Assembly: GCA_030526265.1 (NCBI GenBank)
Contig: JAUNDE010000019.1
Coordinates: forward strand, 1 to 34,684
Reading direction: 5' to 3'
Origin: Eubacteriales bacterium
GTDB lineage: Bacteria; Bacillota; Clostridia; Lachnospirales; Lachnospiraceae
Length of the DNA: 34,684 nucleotides
Below the pieces are notes generated by a model that was given only the letters and a program-made list of their open reading frames with translations, did not search any database and was not told where the DNA came from. Below, one piece after another: positions 23,951 through 33,472 of the stretch. Each line of letters starts with the position of its first letter. The first letter of the stretch is position 1. The translations under genes were made by a program, and so were the position numbers.

Positions 23951-25366
23951 ATGGATTTACATGAAGAATGTGGTGTGTTTGGCGCATTTTCGACAGAAGA
24001 AGTGGATCTTGCATCGATGGCGTATTATGGATTATATGCGCTTCAGCATCGAGGGCAGGAAAGCTGTGGGATCGTAGTGAATGAGAAAGGTATTTTTCAT
24101 TCACACAAAGATATCGGTCTTGTCAGTGAAGTATTTTCAAAAGAAAATCTGAGACGGTTTCCAAAAGGAAATATCGTGGTTGGACATGTGCGATACGGTA
24201 CGACCGGAGCCAATACAAGAAGCAACTGTCAGCCGATCGAGGTGAATCACCAGAAAGGGAAACTTGCGCTTGCCCATAACGGGAATTTGAGCAATGCATT
24301 GGAACTTCGGGATGAACTGGAACTTTCCGGAGCAATTTTCCAGTCCACAAGTGATACCGAGACGATTGCGTATATCATCACAAGAGAGCGAATCCGTTCT
24401 TCGAGCATTGAGGAAGCTGTGAGCAGAGCAATGTACCGGCTGGAGGGAGCCTATTCTCTTGTAATGATGTCTCCGCAGAAGCTGATCGCGGTTCGTGATC
24501 CGAGGGGATTCAGACCACTTTGTTATGGACAGATGGCAGATGGAACCTATGTTGTTGCTTCGGAAAGCTGTGCACTGCAGGCGGTGGGAGCTGAATTTGT
24601 AAGAGACATTCAGCCTGGTGAGATCGTTATCTTCTCTATGAATGGCGTGCGCTCTATCACGGAACACTGCAATCTGGAAAAGAAAACAACATGTATTTTT
24701 GAGTATATTTATTTCGCAAGACCGGATTCTGTCATAGACGGTAAATGCGTGCATTCCTCAAGGTATAAAGTGGGCCAGATACTGGCAGAACGATTCCCGG
24801 TCGATGCGGATGTCGTGATCGGAGTCCCGGACAGCGGACTGGACGCGGCTCTTGGATATGCAGACCGCTCAGGGATACGATATGAAATAGGACTGATCAA
24901 AAACAAATATATCGGAAGAACGTTTATCTCGCCGGGGCAGGATACGAGATTTAATCAGGTGAAGATCAAGCTGAGTCCGATAAAGAGTGTGCTGGAAGGG
25001 AAAAGAGTTGTTCTGATCGACGATTCCATCGTTCGTGGTACTACGAGCAGGAGGCTTGTGAAGCTTCTGAGAGAAGCAGGGGCAAAAGAAATACATATGA
25101 GAATATCGGCACCGCCGTTTTTGCATCCTTGCTACTATGGAACGGATATTGATTCAGAAGAAAATCTGATCGCACACAATCACAGTATTGAAGAGATCAA
25201 AGAGATCATCGGGGTGGATTCGCTTGGCTATCTTCCGATGGGAGAACTTCCGCAGCTCGTTGACAGTGACGAGATCTGCACGGCATGCTTCAGCGGTGAT
25301 TATCCGACGAAGGTTCCGACAGATCTCAGAAAAAACCGTTTTGAAGGGAAAATAAAAATCGAATAA
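23951..25366 (+). CDS. purF: Amidophosphoribosyltransferase
   Basis: Catalyses the first committed step of purine synthesis: PRPP + glutamine to 5-phosphoribosylamine. The 471-residue protein has a short propeptide (MDLHEE) before the nucleophile Cys7 (ECGVFGAF), a class II glutaminase domain (to about 235, with YGTTGANTRSNCQP) and a PRPP-binding domain (about 255-440, VVLIDDSIVRGTTSRRLV). C-terminal cysteines (near ICTACFSGDYP) fit the Fe-S form found in Bacillus. Start 23951 is set by GAGGAGGA just upstream. It stands apart from other pur genes. No purine riboswitch is seen; a terminator and the 52-bp repeat occupy its leader. Confidence 0.95.
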   Translation: MDLHEECGVFGAFSTEEVDLASMAYYGLYALQHRGQESCGIVVNEKGIFHSHKDIGLVSEVFSKENLRRFPKGNIVVGHVRYGTTGANTRSNCQPIEVNHQKGKLALAHNGNLSNALELRDELELSGAIFQSTSDTETIAYIITRERIRSSSIEEAVSRAMYRLEGAYSLVMMSPQKLIAVRDPRGFRPLCYGQMADGTYVVASESCALQAVGAEFVRDIQPGEIVIFSMNGVRSITEHCNLEKKTTCIFEYIYFARPDSVIDGKCVHSSRYKVGQILAERFPVDADVVIGVPDSGLDAALGYADRSGIRYEIGLIKNKYIGRTFISPGQDTRFNQVKIKLSPIKSVLEGKRVVLIDDSIVRGTTSRRLVKLLREAGAKEIHMRISAPPFLHPCYYGTDIDSEENLIAHNHSIEEIKEIIGVDSLGYLPMGELPQLVDSDEICTACFSGDYPTKVPTDLRKNRFEGKIKIE

Positions 25367-25377
25367 TGATTGGGAGG

Positions 25378-25403
25378 GGCTGCGGCAATTGCTGCAGCCT
25401 TTT
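25378..25403 (+). terminator. Terminator after purF
   Basis: GGCTGCGGC (25378-25386) pairs with GCTGCAGCC (25391-25399) around AATT, one G-U pair, followed by TTTT. Confidence 0.8.
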
Positions 25404-25507
25404 CGGTCATCAGCTGCTTTTCTTGATTTTTAAATGACTGCATGATACACTTGATTCAGACGAAACGGTCAGGGGAAATGACCGATGATAAAAGAGAGGT
25501 ATTTGAT

Positions 25508-26026
25508 ATGGAAAACCCAATTGTTACAATTGAGATGGAAAATGGAGATATTATGAAAGCGGAACTGTATCCGGACGTGGCACCGAATACAGTCAATAAC
25601 TTTATTTCACTGGTGAAAAAAGGATACTATGACGGACTGATCTTTCATCGCGTAATCCGCGGATTCATGATCCAGGGCGGATGTCCGAACGGAACAGGAA
25701 TGGGAGGCCCGGGCTATCAGATCAAAGGCGAGTTCGCACAGAATGGATTTGCAAATGATATTCGCCATACACCGGGTGTTCTTTCTATGGCACGTGCCAT
25801 GCATCCGGACTCAGCAGGATCACAGTTCTTCATCATGCATGAGACATCACCGCATCTCGACGGTGCGTATGCCGCATTCGGAAAGATCGTCGAAGGAATG
25901 GACGTTGTGAATAAGATCGCTGAGACAAGAACAGGCTGGCAGGACAGACCGGTCAGCGAGCAGAAGATGAAAAGAGTGACGGTTGACACAAAGGGTGTTG
26001 ATTATCCGGAACCTGAGAAGGCTTAA
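25508..26026 (+). CDS. Cyclophilin-type peptidyl-prolyl cis-trans isomerase
   Basis: Speeds cis-trans isomerisation of X-Pro bonds during protein folding. The 172-residue product is almost wholly the cyclophilin domain, with active-site blocks FHRVIRGFMIQGG (Arg, Phe, Gln) and SAGSQFFIM, and GAYAAFGKIVEGMDVV near the end. No signal peptide, so cytosolic. Start 25508 (MENPIVTIEMENG) is preferred over 25442 because AGAGAGG at 25493-25499 serves it and the upstream extension is unlike the family. It lies 27 bases before ecfA1 and may be cotranscribed with the ECF genes. Confidence 0.93.
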   Translation: MENPIVTIEMENGDIMKAELYPDVAPNTVNNFISLVKKGYYDGLIFHRVIRGFMIQGGCPNGTGMGGPGYQIKGEFAQNGFANDIRHTPGVLSMARAMHPDSAGSQFFIMHETSPHLDGAYAAFGKIVEGMDVVNKIAETRTGWQDRPVSEQKMKRVTVDTKGVDYPEPEKA

Positions 26027-26053
26027 GTGTAAGAGAAGGAGGCTGAAACTGTT

Positions 26054-26908
26054 ATGGGTAAAATGGTTCAGACCGATGACTTGATTTTTGAATATGCAAA
26101 ATGTGACGAAGAAGGGAATGTGACCGGTTCTTATCGCGCGATCGACAAAGTAAACCTTGATATTGAGCAGGGTCAGTTTATTGCGATCCTGGGGCATAAC
26201 GGCTCCGGAAAATCGACGCTTGCGAAGCATATGAATGCGATCCTGCTTCCGACAGGGGGCACGATGTGGGTCGGAGGGCGTGACACGAAAGATCCGAATG
26301 AGTTATGGAATGTCCGTCAGTCGGCAGGTATGGTATTTCAGAATCCCGATAACCAGATCATTGGAACTGTTGTGGAAGAGGATGTCGGATTTGGACTGGA
26401 GAATCTTGGTGTTCCTACAGCCGATATCTGGAAACGTGTGGAAGAGAGCCTCAAAGCGGTTGGGATGATCGAATACAGACATCATTCACCAAATAAATTA
26501 TCGGGCGGTCAGAAACAGCGTGTTGCGATCGCCGGAGTGATTGCGATGAGACCGAAGTGCATCGTCCTTGATGAACCAACGGCTATGCTGGATCCGAATG
26601 GACGGAAGGAAGTCCTCCGTACCGTACAGGAACTTCGGAAACAGGAGAATATCACAGTGATCCTGATTACGCATTACATGGAAGAAGTCATTGATGCAGA
26701 TAAAGTATTTGTTATGGATCATGGCCATGTGGTCATGGAAGGAACACCAAAGGAAGTCTTTTCCCAGGTCGATACGCTGAAAAGTTATCGGCTGGACGTT
26801 CCGCAGGTGACAATACTTGCAGATGAACTAAGAAAACGCGGACTGGATATCCCAGCCGGTATTTTGAGGAAAGAGGAACTGGTGAAAGCAATATGTCAAT
26901 TAAAATAG
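26054..26908 (+). CDS. ecfA1: ECF transporter ATPase A1
   Basis: One of two ATPases of the energy-coupling factor core that drives uptake of vitamins or metals through exchangeable S components. 284 residues with Walker [10 protein letters not shown] (47-55), Q-loop [10 protein letters not shown], signature [13 protein letters not shown], Walker [12 protein letters not shown] and switch His (ITHYMEE). The Q-loop FQNPDNQ and the paired arrangement mark EcfA rather than other ABC ATPases. The 3' end overlaps ecfA2 by 16 bases. Confidence 0.95.
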   Translation: MGKMVQTDDLIFEYAKCDEEGNVTGSYRAIDKVNLDIEQGQFIAILGHNGSGKSTLAKHMNAILLPTGGTMWVGGRDTKDPNELWNVRQSAGMVFQNPDNQIIGTVVEEDVGFGLENLGVPTADIWKRVEESLKAVGMIEYRHHSPNKLSGGQKQRVAIAGVIAMRPKCIVLDEPTAMLDPNGRKEVLRTVQELRKQENITVILITHYMEEVIDADKVFVMDHGHVVMEGTPKEVFSQVDTLKSYRLDVPQVTILADELRKRGLDIPAGILRKEELVKAICQLK

Positions 26909-27774
26909 AGCATTTAAATTATGTATACAGCCAGGGCACAGCCTATGAGAAACAGGCGCTGAAAGATATCTGCCTTGAGATCCCGCATGGTGAGTTCGTT
27001 GGCATTATCGGACACACCGGCTCGGGAAAGTCAACGCTGATCCAGCACCTGAACGGTCTGATCAGGGCCACGAGTGGTGCGCTGTATTATAATGGTGAGA
27101 ATATTTATGAAGAAAACTATAATTTAAGGGCGCTGAGAAGTCAGGTCGGACTTGTGTTCCAGTATCCGGAACATCAGCTTTTTGAGATCGATGTTCTTAC
27201 GGATGTCTGTTTCGGACCAAAAAATCAGGGGCTTCCAAAGGAAGAGTGTGAGAAGAGAGCGCTGGAAGCACTGAAACTGGTAGGTCTGAAAGAGAAGTAT
27301 TACAAGTCCTCTCCGTTTGAACTTTCAGGAGGTCAGAAACGAAGAGTTGCGATCGCAGGTGTGCTTGCAATGAGACCGAAGGTACTTGTCCTGGATGAGC
27401 CTACGGCAGGACTTGACCCGAAAGGCCGGGATGATATCCTCGATCAGATCGCATATCTTCACAGAGAAAGTGATCTGACGGTTGTGCTTGTATCGCACAG
27501 CATGGAAGACATCGCGAAGTATGCAGATCGCCTGATCGTTATGAATCACGGAGAAGTGCAGTACAATGACAGTCCGAAGAATGTATTCGCCCACTACCGT
27601 GAGCTTGAGAAAATGGGACTTGCCGCGCCACAGGTGACATACATTATGCATGAGCTGAAAGAAAAGGGGCTTTCTGTTGATGCGGATGCTACAACGGTGA
27701 AAGAGGCGGCAGACAGCATCATGAACGCTCTTGCGGGAGCTTCTTCTGCAAAAGGAGGTGCCGGAAATGATTAG
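26893..27774 (+). CDS. ecfA2: ECF transporter ATPase A2
   Basis: Second ATPase of the ECF core, forming a heterodimer with EcfA1. 293 residues: Walker [11 protein letters not shown]-loop [10 protein letters not shown], signature [13 protein letters not shown], Walker [13 protein letters not shown], switch His (VSHSMED). The C-terminal ~35 residues are Ala/Gly-rich and less conserved. The reading frame starts inside ecfA1 and its stop overlaps ecfT by 8 bases, giving a tightly coupled trio. Confidence 0.95.
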   Translation: MSIKIEHLNYVYSQGTAYEKQALKDICLEIPHGEFVGIIGHTGSGKSTLIQHLNGLIRATSGALYYNGENIYEENYNLRALRSQVGLVFQYPEHQLFEIDVLTDVCFGPKNQGLPKEECEKRALEALKLVGLKEKYYKSSPFELSGGQKRRVAIAGVLAMRPKVLVLDEPTAGLDPKGRDDILDQIAYLHRESDLTVVLVSHSMEDIAKYADRLIVMNHGEVQYNDSPKNVFAHYRELEKMGLAAPQVTYIMHELKEKGLSVDADATTVKEAADSIMNALAGASSAKGGAGND

Positions 27775-28591
27775 GGATATCACGATTGGACAGTATTATC
27801 CGGCAAAAAGTGTGCTCCACAGACTTGATCCGAGAGTGAAACTGGTTGCGACCGTATTGTATCTGATTTCGCTGTTTCTGTTTAAGAATATTTCAGGATA
27901 CATCGTGGTGACGATTTTTCTTGTTACGGTCATCCGGTTATCAAAAGTACCATTTAAGTATATTATGCGCGGTATGAAGCCGATCCTCATGATTTTGATG
28001 ATCACGCTTTTGTTTAACTTGTTCCTCACAAGAGACGGAGATATTATTTTCCGGATCTGGAAGCTCAGCATTACAGAAGGCGGATTGAGAAATGCCGTCT
28101 TTATGGCGATGCGCCTGCTCTATCTTATCGCGGGCTCCTCGCTGATGACATTTACAACAACACCAAATGAACTTACGGATGGAATCGAGAGCCTTTTGAA
28201 GCCTCTTAATAAGGTTCATGTACCGGTTCATGAGATCGCGATGATGATGTCAATTGCGCTGAGATTTATTCCGATCCTTCTTGAGGAGACGGATAAGATC
28301 ATGAAGGCGCAGATCGCAAGGGGAGCTGACCTTGAGAGTGGAAATATGCTCGAGAAAGCAAAAGCTATGGTTCCGATCCTTGTGCCTCTTTTTGTGTCGG
28401 CGTTCCGCCGTGCAAATGATCTCGCAATGGCGATGGAGGCGAGATGCTACCGGGGAGGCGAAGGCAGGACGAAGATGAATCCGCTGAAATATCACAGCAG
28501 AGATTACGCGGCGTATTTGTTTATGATCGCCTATATCATTGTGGTTGTCTGCGTGGGCAGATTTGTTCCGATTCATATCTGGGTATTCTGA
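27767..28591 (+). CDS. ecfT: ECF transporter transmembrane coupling protein T
   Basis: EcfT links the ATPase pair to substrate-binding S components in the membrane. 274 residues with about five hydrophobic segments and the two Ala-Arg-type coupling motifs (AQIARGAD and AMEARCYRG) of the cytoplasmic helices. Start 27767 ([15 protein letters not shown]) is set by AAAGGAGG at 27751-27758. No S component is adjacent, so this is the group II, shared ECF module serving S proteins encoded elsewhere. Confidence 0.95.
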   Translation: MIRDITIGQYYPAKSVLHRLDPRVKLVATVLYLISLFLFKNISGYIVVTIFLVTVIRLSKVPFKYIMRGMKPILMILMITLLFNLFLTRDGDIIFRIWKLSITEGGLRNAVFMAMRLLYLIAGSSLMTFTTTPNELTDGIESLLKPLNKVHVPVHEIAMMMSIALRFIPILLEETDKIMKAQIARGADLESGNMLEKAKAMVPILVPLFVSAFRRANDLAMAMEARCYRGGEGRTKMNPLKYHSRDYAAYLFMIAYIIVVVCVGRFVPIHIWVF

Positions 28592-28652
28592 TGAAAATGA
28601 GGCTGTTTGGAATTATTTGCCGTTTGAAACAATAGAAAAATAGTAATATGAT

Positions 28653-28686
28653 ATCGAGTAGGAAAGCGATTTCCTGCTCGATTCGT
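28653..28686 (+). terminator. Probable terminator after ecfT
   Basis: ATCGAGTAGGAAA (28653-28665) pairs with TTTCCTGCTCGAT (28670-28682), loop GCGA, but the T-run is poor (TCGTTTATC). The rest of the 28592-28808 gap is AT-rich with no convincing promoter. Confidence 0.55.
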
Positions 28687-28814
28687 TTATCATTATGCAT
28701 GTTGTCCGAGAAATCTATTTGCAAATTGTGAAATATATACAGCAAAGTGTGAAAACATATAAAAATTATTGTAATTATTACCAATCTTTGACATAATAGA
28801 TAGGAGGGATGGTT

Positions 28815-29564
28815 ATGAGACGAATTAAATTGACTGTGGCGTATGATGGAACGGAATACTGTGGATGGCAGATTCAGCCAAATGGTATAACCATAGAAGA
28901 AATACTGAACCGTGAGATCAGCAGTCTTACAGGAGAAGAAATTCGTGTTATAGGTGCCAGCCGAACAGATTCTGGCGTTCATGCATTGGGAAATGTAGCT
29001 GTTTTTGATACGGAATGTTCAATTCCGCCAGAGAGAATAGCATATGCATTGAACCGCAGGATGCCGGATGATATCGTGATCATGAAGTCTGAAGAGGTGT
29101 CGCATGACTGGCATCCGAGATATCAGGATGTGATCACAAAAACATACGAATATCATATATACAATGCTGATGTTCCAAATCCAATGAAAAGAAGAACAAC
29201 AGCATTTGTTTCATTTCCGCTGGATATTGAAAAAATGCGAGAGGGCGCGGCGTATGTAGTCGGGGAACATGATTTTGCAAGTTTTTGCAATGTCAGGACC
29301 AATACAAATGATACGGTCAGAACTGTTTACGAGATCACAGTCGAAAAGAGAGAGGATGAGATTGTGATTCGAATCAAAGGCAATGGATTCCTGTACAACA
29401 TGGTAAGGATCATTGCCGGAGTGTTGATACGTGTTGGACGGGGATTTTACGAGCCGGAAAAAGTCCGGGATATTCTGGAGGAAAAGAAAAGAACAGAAGC
29501 CGGCGTGACAGCGCCGCCGCAGGGACTTGTCCTTATAGGAATAGACTATAATAAGGAAAATTAA
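28815..29564 (+). CDS. truA: tRNA pseudouridine(38-40) synthase
   Basis: Isomerises uridines 38-40 in the anticodon arm of many tRNAs. 249 residues with the N-terminal VAYDGTEYCGWQ block and the catalytic aspartate motif SRTDSGVHA (about residues 53-61); the second RNA-binding half ends with GFLYNMVRIIAGVLIRVG. Start 28815 is preferred over 28809 since AGGAGGG at 28802-28808 abuts the first ATG. truA after ecfT is the common Firmicutes order. Confidence 0.95.
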   Translation: MRRIKLTVAYDGTEYCGWQIQPNGITIEEILNREISSLTGEEIRVIGASRTDSGVHALGNVAVFDTECSIPPERIAYALNRRMPDDIVIMKSEEVSHDWHPRYQDVITKTYEYHIYNADVPNPMKRRTTAFVSFPLDIEKMREGAAYVVGEHDFASFCNVRTNTNDTVRTVYEITVEKREDEIVIRIKGNGFLYNMVRIIAGVLIRVGRGFYEPEKVRDILEEKKRTEAGVTAPPQGLVLIGIDYNKEN

Positions 29565-29595
29565 CGAATTTCTGTAAGCAGGAGCTGTTTTTTGG

Positions 29596-29624
29596 TTGAC
29601 AGTGGAAAATGTAAATGATATTCT
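29596..29624 (+). promoter_or_regulatory. hppA promoter
   Basis: TTGACA (29596-29601) and TATTCT (29619-29624), 17 bases apart. Predicted start near 29631, just before a palindrome. Confidence 0.75.
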
Positions 29625-29634
29625 AAAAACAAAA

Positions 29635-29652
29635 GATTTGCAAATGCAAATC
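29635..29652 (+). promoter_or_regulatory. Palindrome at the hppA transcription start
   Basis: GATTTGCA-AA-TGCAAATC is a perfect 8-bp inverted repeat immediately downstream of the hppA promoter. A second, looser arm pair AAGTTT/AAACTT follows (about 29653-29672). Operator or 5' stabilising hairpin. Confidence 0.5.
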
Positions 29653-29697
29653 AAGTTTACAGATGCAAACTTATGTGTATGAACAGGAGGAAAAACA

Positions 29698-31680
29698 ATG
29701 GAAATGTTACTTAAGTTGGTTCCGGTATTCGGTGTTGTTGCACTGCTTTTTGCAGCTTATCTTGCATCAAAGGTTAACAGGCAGAGTGCAGGATCGGACA
29801 GAATGAAGGAAATCGCAGGATCTATCAGTGACGGAGCGAAGGCATTCCTTACAGCTGAGTACAAGATTTTGATCGTATTTGTACTGGTACTCTTTGTGCT
29901 GATCGGATTTGGAATCGGAAACTGGATCACAGCGATCTGTTTTGTTGTTGGAGCTGCTTTCTCAACACTTGCAGGCTATTTCGGAATGACGGTTGCAACA
30001 AGAGCAAATGTCAGAACAGCCAATGCGGCAAAAGAAGGCGGAATGAACAAGGCTCTTTCGATCGCGTTCTCAGGCGGTGCTGTTATGGGTATGTGCGTTG
30101 CCGGTCTTGGAGTACTTGGTGTAGGTGGTATCTACGTACTTACAGGAAATGCAGATATCTTGTTTGGATTCAGTCTTGGTGCTTCATCCATCGCGTTGTT
30201 TGCACGTGTAGGTGGCGGTATCTATACAAAAGCAGCAGACGTTGGTGCTGACCTTGTTGGTAAAGTTGAAGCAGGTATTCCGGAAGATGATCCGCGTAAC
30301 CCGGCTGTTATCGCAGATAATGTAGGTGATAACGTAGGTGACGTTGCCGGAATGGGAGCTGACCTTTTCGAATCATATGTCGGAGCTGTTATTTCAGCAT
30401 TGACACTTGGTCTTGTATATTTCCAGGCAGAAGGTGCGATCTACCCACTTGCAATCGCAGGTCTTGGACTTATCGCATCGATCCTTGGAACATTTTTCGT
30501 ACGTGGTGATGAAAATTCAAACCCGCACAAAGCATTGAAGACAGGTACATATGCAGCAAGTGTGATCGTTCTGATTATCGCATTTGTTCTCAGCAAAATG
30601 TGCTTTGGTAACTTTAACGCAGCGATCGCAATCGTATCCGGACTGATCGTTGGACTTCTGATCGGTATCATCACAGAGGTCTACACATCCGGTGATTATA
30701 AATCAGTAAAAGAAATCGCAGATCAGTCTGAGACCGGTTCTGCAACAACGATCATCAGCGGTATCGCGGTAGGTATGAAATCTACAGCAATCCCGATCAT
30801 CCTGATCTGTGTTGGTATCTTTGCAGCATATCAGGTATGTGGTCTTTACGGTATCGCGCTTTCTGCAGTAGGTATGCTTTCAACAACAGCGATCACAGTT
30901 GCAGTTGATGCTTATGGTCCAATCGCAGATAACGCAGGTGGTATCGCAGAGATGTCAGGGCTTGACAAGAGCGTTCGTAATATTACAGATAAACTTGATG
31001 CAGTAGGTAATACGACAGCAGCTATGGGTAAAGGTTTTGCTATCGGTTCTGCAGCTCTTACAGCACTTTCACTTTTTGTGACATATGCAGAAGCAGTGAA
31101 GCTCGATACGATCGATATTCTTGATCATCGCGTAATCATTGGTCTGTTCATTGGTGGTATGCTTCCATTCCTGTTCTCAGCTATGACAATGTCATCCGTT
31201 TCAAGAGCAGCGAACCAGATGATCGCAGAAGTAAGAAGACAGTTCCGTACAATTCCTGGAATTATGGAAGGAACCGGAAAACCGGATTACAAATCATGTG
31301 TAGCAATCTCAACAACAGCAGCGCTTAAGGAAATGCTTGTACCAGGTGTTATGGCAGTAGCGGTTCCGCTGATCGTAGGTGTTCTTCTTGGACCTGCAGC
31401 ACTTGGCGGACTTCTTGCGGGAGCACTCGTAACAGGTGTTATGATGGCAATCTTCATGTCAAATGCGGGTGGCGCATGGGACAATGCTAAGAAATATATC
31501 GAAGATGGAAATCACGGCGGAAAAGGAAGCGATGCTCATAAAGCAGCAGTCGTTGGTGATACAGTAGGTGACCCGTTCAAGGATACATCAGGTCCATCCA
31601 TCAACATCCTTATTAAGTTGATGACAATCGTTTCACTTGTTTTTGCACCATTATTCCTTTCTATCGGCGGATTACTGTAA
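29698..31680 (+). CDS. hppA: Membrane-bound ion-pumping pyrophosphatase
   Basis: Hydrolyses pyrophosphate and couples this to pumping H+ and/or Na+ across the membrane, saving energy in anaerobes. The 660-residue protein has about 15-16 hydrophobic segments and the pyrophosphate-binding signatures [18 protein letters not shown] and [19 protein letters not shown], and a late [14 protein letters not shown] block. The motif GNTTAA (437-442) has Ala where K+-independent enzymes have Lys, so it belongs to the K+-dependent class. Whether it pumps Na+ or H+ is not decided here. AGGAGG precedes the ATG. It has its own promoter. Confidence 0.95.
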   Translation: MEMLLKLVPVFGVVALLFAAYLASKVNRQSAGSDRMKEIAGSISDGAKAFLTAEYKILIVFVLVLFVLIGFGIGNWITAICFVVGAAFSTLAGYFGMTVATRANVRTANAAKEGGMNKALSIAFSGGAVMGMCVAGLGVLGVGGIYVLTGNADILFGFSLGASSIALFARVGGGIYTKAADVGADLVGKVEAGIPEDDPRNPAVIADNVGDNVGDVAGMGADLFESYVGAVISALTLGLVYFQAEGAIYPLAIAGLGLIASILGTFFVRGDENSNPHKALKTGTYAASVIVLIIAFVLSKMCFGNFNAAIAIVSGLIVGLLIGIITEVYTSGDYKSVKEIADQSETGSATTIISGIAVGMKSTAIPIILICVGIFAAYQVCGLYGIALSAVGMLSTTAITVAVDAYGPIADNAGGIAEMSGLDKSVRNITDKLDAVGNTTAAMGKGFAIGSAALTALSLFVTYAEAVKLDTIDILDHRVIIGLFIGGMLPFLFSAMTMSSVSRAANQMIAEVRRQFRTIPGIMEGTGKPDYKSCVAISTTAALKEMLVPGVMAVAVPLIVGVLLGPAALGGLLAGALVTGVMMAIFMSNAGGAWDNAKKYIEDGNHGGKGSDAHKAAVVGDTVGDPFKDTSGPSINILIKLMTIVSLVFAPLFLSIGGLL

Positions 31681-31690
31681 TCGTTGGTGC

Positions 31691-31719
31691 TTGACAAAGC
31701 CTCTGTAATCAGTTAGACT
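31691..31719 (+). promoter_or_regulatory. tyrS leader promoter
   Basis: TTGACA (31691-31696) and TAGACT (31714-31719), 17 bases apart, just after hppA. Predicted start near 31726. Confidence 0.65.
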
Positions 31720-31725
31720 TTTTCT

Positions 31726-32002
31726 GTAAACAGGATAAAGGCTTTGAAAAGAACAAGTAGAGATGATCACACCCTTACAGAAAGCAGCCGGAAGATGAGA
31801 GGCGCAAGAAAGAGATGATCTTGAATACATCTTGGAGCCTCACACCGAAAGACAGAAGTAGGCTGTGACGTAGGAGCGCACGTTACGCGTATCGAGTGTA
31901 ACAGATGCACTCAGTGAGACCAGAGGTGTGAGCTTTTGGTGAAGTAAGGTGGTAACACGGATATTAACCCGTCCTTATCGAATGATAAGGGCGGGATTTT
32001 TT
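31726..32002 (+). promoter_or_regulatory. Tyrosine T-box riboswitch with terminator
   Basis: A leader that senses uncharged tRNA-Tyr. The conserved T-box AAGGTGGTAACACGG is at 31946-31960. The antiterminator forms AAGG/CCTT and ACGG/CCGT around the 7-base bulge TGGTAAC, and competes with the terminator CCCGTCCTTATC (31968-31979) / GATAAGGGCGGG (31984-31995), followed by six T. A candidate Tyr specifier UAC lies at 31826-31828 within GAATACATC. Low charging of tRNA-Tyr should favour read-through into tyrS. Confidence 0.93.
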
Positions 32003-32048
32003 GTTGCCATGCATCCGGAGGAAGCTGCCAGTGGCAGGTTCTGTAGGT
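31997..32048 (+). repeat. 52-bp post-terminator repeat, copy 2 (tyrS leader)
   Basis: Identical to 23827-23878, again starting in the T-run of a terminator. TTGCCAT (32004-32010) can pair with ATGGCAA (32095-32101), enclosing an extra 13-bp hairpin TACTCGAGCAGGA/TCCTGCTCGAGTA with loop ATCA (about 32064-32094). Confidence 0.85.
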
Positions 32049-32129
32049 GTGTATAAAGTATACTACTCGAGCAGGAATCATCCTGCTCGAGTATATGGCA
32101 AATAATTTTACATGGAAAAGGAGAATATT

Positions 32130-33350
32130 ATGGGAATTTATGAAGAACTTCAGGCACGTGGCCTGATCGCACAGGTAACAGATGAGGAGAGAATCAGAGA
32201 CCTTGTAAATAATGGAAAGGCAGTTTTTTATATTGGTTTTGACCCTACGGCAGACAGCCTGCATGTAGGACATTTTATGGCACTCTGCCTGATGAAGAGA
32301 CTTCAGGAAGCAGGGAATAAACCGATCGCCCTCATCGGAGGCGGAACAGCGATGATCGGAGACCCGTCAGGAAGAACAGACATGCGTCAGATGATGACAA
32401 AAGAGACGATCGATCATAACGTAGAATGCTTCAAGAAACAGATGAGCCGCTTCATCGATTTTTCAGATGGAAAAGCCCTTCTTGTAAATAACGCAGACTG
32501 GCTGCTCGATCTGAATTACGTCGATGTTCTCCGTGAAGTAGGATCGTGCTTCTCTGTCAATAACATGCTTCGTGCAGAATGCTACAAACAGAGAATGGAA
32601 AAAGGACTTTCCTTCCTTGAGTTCAACTACATGATCATGCAGAGCTACGACTTCTATGCATTGTACAAAAAATACGGATGTAATATGCAGTTCGGCGGAA
32701 ATGATCAGTGGAGCAACATGCTTGGCGGTACAGAGCTGATTCGCCGCAAACTTGGTGAGGATGCAGGTGCAATGACGATCACACTCCTTCTTAACTCAGA
32801 AGGAAAGAAGATGGGTAAAACTCAGAGTGGTGCAGTATGGCTTGATCCGGAGAAGACCTCTCCGTTTGATTTCTACCAGTACTGGAGAAATGTTGCAGAT
32901 GCAGATGTACTGAAATGTATCCGTATGCTTACGTTCCTTCCGCTTGAGGAAATTAACAAGATGGATACATGGGAAGGTGCACAGCTCAATACAGCAAAAG
33001 AAATCCTTGCATACGAACTTACAAAACTCGTGCATGGAGAAGAAGAGGCGGAGAAAGCAAAAGAATCTGCAAAAGCACTGTTCAGCCAGGGAGCGGCAGC
33101 AGATATGCCTGCAGTAGAAGTGACGGAAGAAGATTTCAGAGACGGTAAGATCGATATCCTTGCCCTTCTTGTAAAAGCAGGACTGACACAGTCCAGAGCA
33201 GAGGCACGCAGAAATGTACAGCAGGGCGGCGTTTCTGTAGACGGAGAAGTTGTTAAAGATCCGTTTACATCCTATGTGGCAGAAGACCTTCACGGTGAAG
33301 GCATCGTGCTCAGAAGAGGAAAGAAAAAATACTGCAGGATCGTGATGTAA
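32130..33350 (+). CDS. tyrS: Tyrosyl-tRNA synthetase
   Basis: Attaches tyrosine to tRNA-Tyr. 406 residues: class I catalytic domain with the HIGH-type motif HVGH (45-48) and KMSKS-type KMGKT (about 227-231), and a C-terminal S4-like RNA-binding domain (about 340-400, LVKAGLTQSRAEARRNVQQG). Start 32130 is preferred over 32112 because AAAAGGAG lies between the two ATG codons. Expression is set by the upstream T-box. Confidence 0.96.
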   Translation: MGIYEELQARGLIAQVTDEERIRDLVNNGKAVFYIGFDPTADSLHVGHFMALCLMKRLQEAGNKPIALIGGGTAMIGDPSGRTDMRQMMTKETIDHNVECFKKQMSRFIDFSDGKALLVNNADWLLDLNYVDVLREVGSCFSVNNMLRAECYKQRMEKGLSFLEFNYMIMQSYDFYALYKKYGCNMQFGGNDQWSNMLGGTELIRRKLGEDAGAMTITLLLNSEGKKMGKTQSGAVWLDPEKTSPFDFYQYWRNVADADVLKCIRMLTFLPLEEINKMDTWEGAQLNTAKEILAYELTKLVHGEEEAEKAKESAKALFSQGAAADMPAVEVTEEDFRDGKIDILALLVKAGLTQSRAEARRNVQQGGVSVDGEVVKDPFTSYVAEDLHGEGIVLRRGKKKYCRIVM

Positions 33351-33437
33351 TACGGAAATAGCATGAAAATTGTGAAAAAAAAGTAAAAAGCAGCATGAAA
33401 ATGTTGCGGAATACAGCGAAAAACCCGCAAAAATATG

Positions 33438-33466
33438 TTGACAATGACAATCGCATATAATATACT
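33438..33466 (+). promoter_or_regulatory. rplM-rpsI promoter
   Basis: TTGACA (33438-33443) and TATACT (33461-33466), 17 bases apart: near-consensus sigma-A promoter. Predicted start near 33473 gives a leader of about 137 bases. Confidence 0.8.
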
Positions 33467-33472
33467 ATAGCA

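Noticed and set aside
28769-28797. TTGTAA-17-CATAAT as a truA promoter
   Set aside because: It would start transcription at about 28804, inside the ribosome binding site of truA, so a normal leader could not form.
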